A stretch of 64,000 nucleotides of DNA from Methylomonas rhizoryzae (GTDB lineage Bacteria; Pseudomonadota; Gammaproteobacteria; Methylococcales; Methylomonadaceae), in NCBI RefSeq assembly GCF_008632455.1, contig NZ_CP043929.1:1550001-1614000 (forward strand), written 5' to 3'. The position numbers and the translations under genes were made by a program. Every line of letters begins with the position of its first letter. Within the stretch, counting starts at the first letter, position 1. Of the stretch, positions 61,774 through 64,000 are shown in pieces. The notes beneath the pieces are model-generated. The model worked only from the letters and a program-made list of their open reading frames with translations, did not search any database and was not told where the DNA came from.

Positions 61774-61786
61774 GACAGCTTTTTCC

Positions 61787-64000
61787 ATCTTAATCCCTTC
61801 TTTATAGGGTCTGTTATTTAAATGGCGCTGTGAACCAACAATTAACGAAATGCCTTGTCTTAATCCCTTCTTTATAAGGTCTGTTATTTAAATATGCTCG
61901 GCCTTAACGGTAAGTCTGCGGTGTCGAGTCTTAATCCCTTCTTTATAAGGTCTGTTATTTAAATAATACGTTAAGTCGATGTCTTTTGAGTTAACGCGTC
62001 TTAATCCCTTCTTTATAAGGTCTGTTATTTAAATCGTCAAGCCGCTGAAATTGCTGCCAAAAATGCGTCTTAATCCCTTCTTTATAAGGTCTGTTATTTA
62101 AATTACGACCTAGCCGGATTTTTAATTCAATCAAAAGTCTTAATCCCTTCTTTATAAGGTCTGTTATTTAAATAAACAACACCATGGACTGCGTAGCACC
62201 GTTGTGTCTTAATCCCTTCTTTATAAGGTCTGTTATTTAAATGTGCCAAACTCCAGGTCTGCAGCTGACCTGTCTTAATCCCTTCTTTATAAGGTCTGTT
62301 ATTTAAATGTTTGGGGCACGAGCGTCAAGTCGTCGGACTACGTCTTAATCCCTTCTTTATAAGGTCTGTTATTTAAATCCGCGGTTAATTGCCCTGATGA
62401 TTTATTCGATGTCTTAATCCCTTCTTTATAAGGTCTGTTATTTAAATTGAGATTTTAGAAACTGCACGAAAGATGAGAGACGTCTTAATCCCTTCTTTAT
62501 AAGGTCTGTTATTTAAATGTCACATAACGCGACACGGTAGCCACTCCCGACGGTCTTAATCCCTTCTTTATAAGGTCTGTTATTTAAATTTTGTTCCGGG
62601 TGACACATTGATTAACAACCACGGTCTTAATCCCTTCTTTATAAGGTCTGTTATTTAAATGTTACACAGACACTCGGATTAACGCTCGCGTTGGTCTTAA
62701 TCCCTTCTTTATAAGGTCTGTTATTTAAATGATACGTACAAAAATCGACGAGGCGAGTGCCTGTCTTAATCCCTTCTTTATAAGGTCTGTTATTTAAATT
62801 CCACCGTATTTAGACTACGACCAGCAACCAGGGGTCTTAATCCCTTCTTTATAAGGTCTGTTATTTAAATATACATTAACAGCAATAGCTCTTCCAGAAC
62901 ACGTCTTAATCCCTTCTTTATAAGGTCTGTTATTTAAATCCCAAAAACACGGTATAAATTCCCAAACTAGTCTTAATCCCTTCTTTATAAGGTCTGTTAT
63001 TTAAATACCACCATCGCAAAAATCCACGGCCACGGCGTGTCTTAATTCCTTCTTTATAAGGTCTGTTATTTAAATTCATATGAGTGCAGCTAACTACACT
63101 TTTGCTCAGTCTTAATCCCTTCTTTATAAGGTCTGTTATTTAAATCTGCAATCGGATTCAAACCGCCGGGCAATAATGTCTTAATCCCTTCTTTATAAGG
63201 TCTGTTATTTAAATATCTATCAAAAAAGAAATGAGTTCTTCAGGGGCAGTCTTAATCCCTTCTTTATAAGGTCTGTTATTTAAATTCTAGAGAACGGCCA
63301 TTATGAGTACGTCGCTAACGTCTTAATCCCTTCTTTATAAGGTCTGTTATTTAAATGCTACAAAGTTCAAGCATTCAAGGTCAAAACCTTGAGTCTTAAT
63401 CCTTTCTTTATAAGGTCTGTTATTTAAATAAAATTATGGACGCCATTCTGGGTATTATTGCGTCTTAATCCCTTCTTTATAAGGTCTGTTATTTAAATGA
63501 TTCGACATGCGGGCGCTAGTGCTGCACAGTCTTAATCCCTTCTTTATAAGGTCTGTTATTTAAATCTTTTCTCGCTTTGCCGGACCTAGTAGACAGTCTT
63601 AATCCCTTCTTTATAAGGTCTGTTATTTAAATAGTTCGAGTTGACTGATACGGTTATCGCAAAATTGTCTTAATCCCTTCTTTATAAGGTCTGTTATTTA
63701 AATCGGTGTTTTCGCGCACTATGCAGTCGATATTACGTCTTAATCCCTTCTTTATAAGGTCTGTTATTTAAATCCGCATTAGTGCCTATGAGTGGCATCT
63801 ATTTAAAAGTCTTAATCCCTTCTTTATAAGGTCTGTTATTTAAATCGCAGAGTTTGCGGCTGATATTACACCCAGCGCGGGTCTTAATCCCTTCTTTATA
63901 AGGTCTGTTATTTAAATACAATGTTCGGCGGAAATAATGCAGAACAATACGTGTCTTAATCCCTTCTTTATAAGGTCTGTTATTTAAATGAATACTTTTA
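61787..64000 (-). CRISPR. CRISPR array, 32 repeats in view, continuing past the window
   Basis: A 37-base repeat (plus strand GTCTTAATCCCTTC to TGTTATTTAAAT) occurs 32 times, at 61787, 61857, 61928 and so on to 63953-63989, with 31 complete spacers of 29-36 bases (mostly 32-34) and a cut spacer at the end. The repeat at 61787-61823 has two changes (first base A; position 21 G), as at a trailer end. Two inner repeats have one change each (63039 and 63393). On the minus strand the repeat ends GGGATTAAGAC, like the GGGATTGAAAC ends of many type I and III repeats, so transcription is likely right to left with an ATTAAGAC handle. The leader should be to the right, outside the window. Confidence 0.97.

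Noticed and set aside
61654..61786. This gap as the CRISPR leader.
   Set aside because: It is not AT-rich, contains a REP-like palindrome, and the degenerate repeat next to it and the repeat orientation mark it as the trailer side.

Overview
The window looks like the chromosome of a type I (gammaproteobacterial) methanotroph close to Methylomonas. Three things point there. It has a complete calcium methanol dehydrogenase cluster (mxaFJGI plus maturation genes) and a separate lanthanide-type xoxF/xoxJ locus. It has a nif-type iron-sulfur assembly operon with its own sigma-54 promoter. It has a compact glycogen cluster including a GH57 enzyme. The taxonomic call is inferred from gene content and order, not from a marker gene.

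Layout. 1-4.9 kb: a TonB-type energising system (TolQ/ExbB-like protein cut by the window edge, ExbD, TonB), then a putative porin and a coiled-coil periplasmic protein. 5.0-8.0 kb: iscA-nifU-nifS on the minus strand with a near-consensus -24/-12 promoter and a perfect NifA box, divergent from nifZ. 8.2-12.3 kb: housekeeping genes (exonuclease, LplT-like transporter, TetR regulator, Nudix, Hsp20, tRNA-Asp). 12.4-15.3 kb: xoxJ and xoxF. 15.6-18.1 kb: msrA, hslO and a lipoprotein. 18.1-26.4 kb: malQ-GH57-glgC divergent from glgB-glgA. 26.4-30.6 kb: a short secretin-domain-like protein, an Old Yellow Enzyme, a spermidine-synthase-like protein, a GNAT acetyltransferase and a response regulator with an ATPase domain.

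31.0-43.4 kb: the methanol oxidation cluster mxaF-J-G-I-R-(membrane protein)-S-A-C-K-L on the minus strand, with the response regulator gene mxaB divergent from mxaF and mxaD a little further away. The accessory genes S/A and A/C/K overlap at ATGA junctions. The junctions flanking the highly expressed structural genes carry palindromes. MxaF has Ala and XoxF has Asp at the residue that separates calcium from lanthanide enzymes, so this cell should switch enzyme with metal supply. 43.5-49.5 kb: an unrecognised protein, lnt, and two secreted DUF1566-type proteins. 49.6-58.5 kb: a type II secretion operon gspF-G-H-I-J-K-L-M-C/N-D without gspE.

59.2-64 kb: after tRNA-Arg there is a CRISPR locus. 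Four overlapping or nearly contiguous genes encode Cas2, a complete Cas1, a second Cas1-like protein that lacks the recognisable catalytic residues, and a second Cas2. They lie at what appears to be the trailer end of an array with 32 repeats in view, which continues past the window. No effector genes are visible. This duplicated, asymmetric adaptation module is the most unusual thing in the window.
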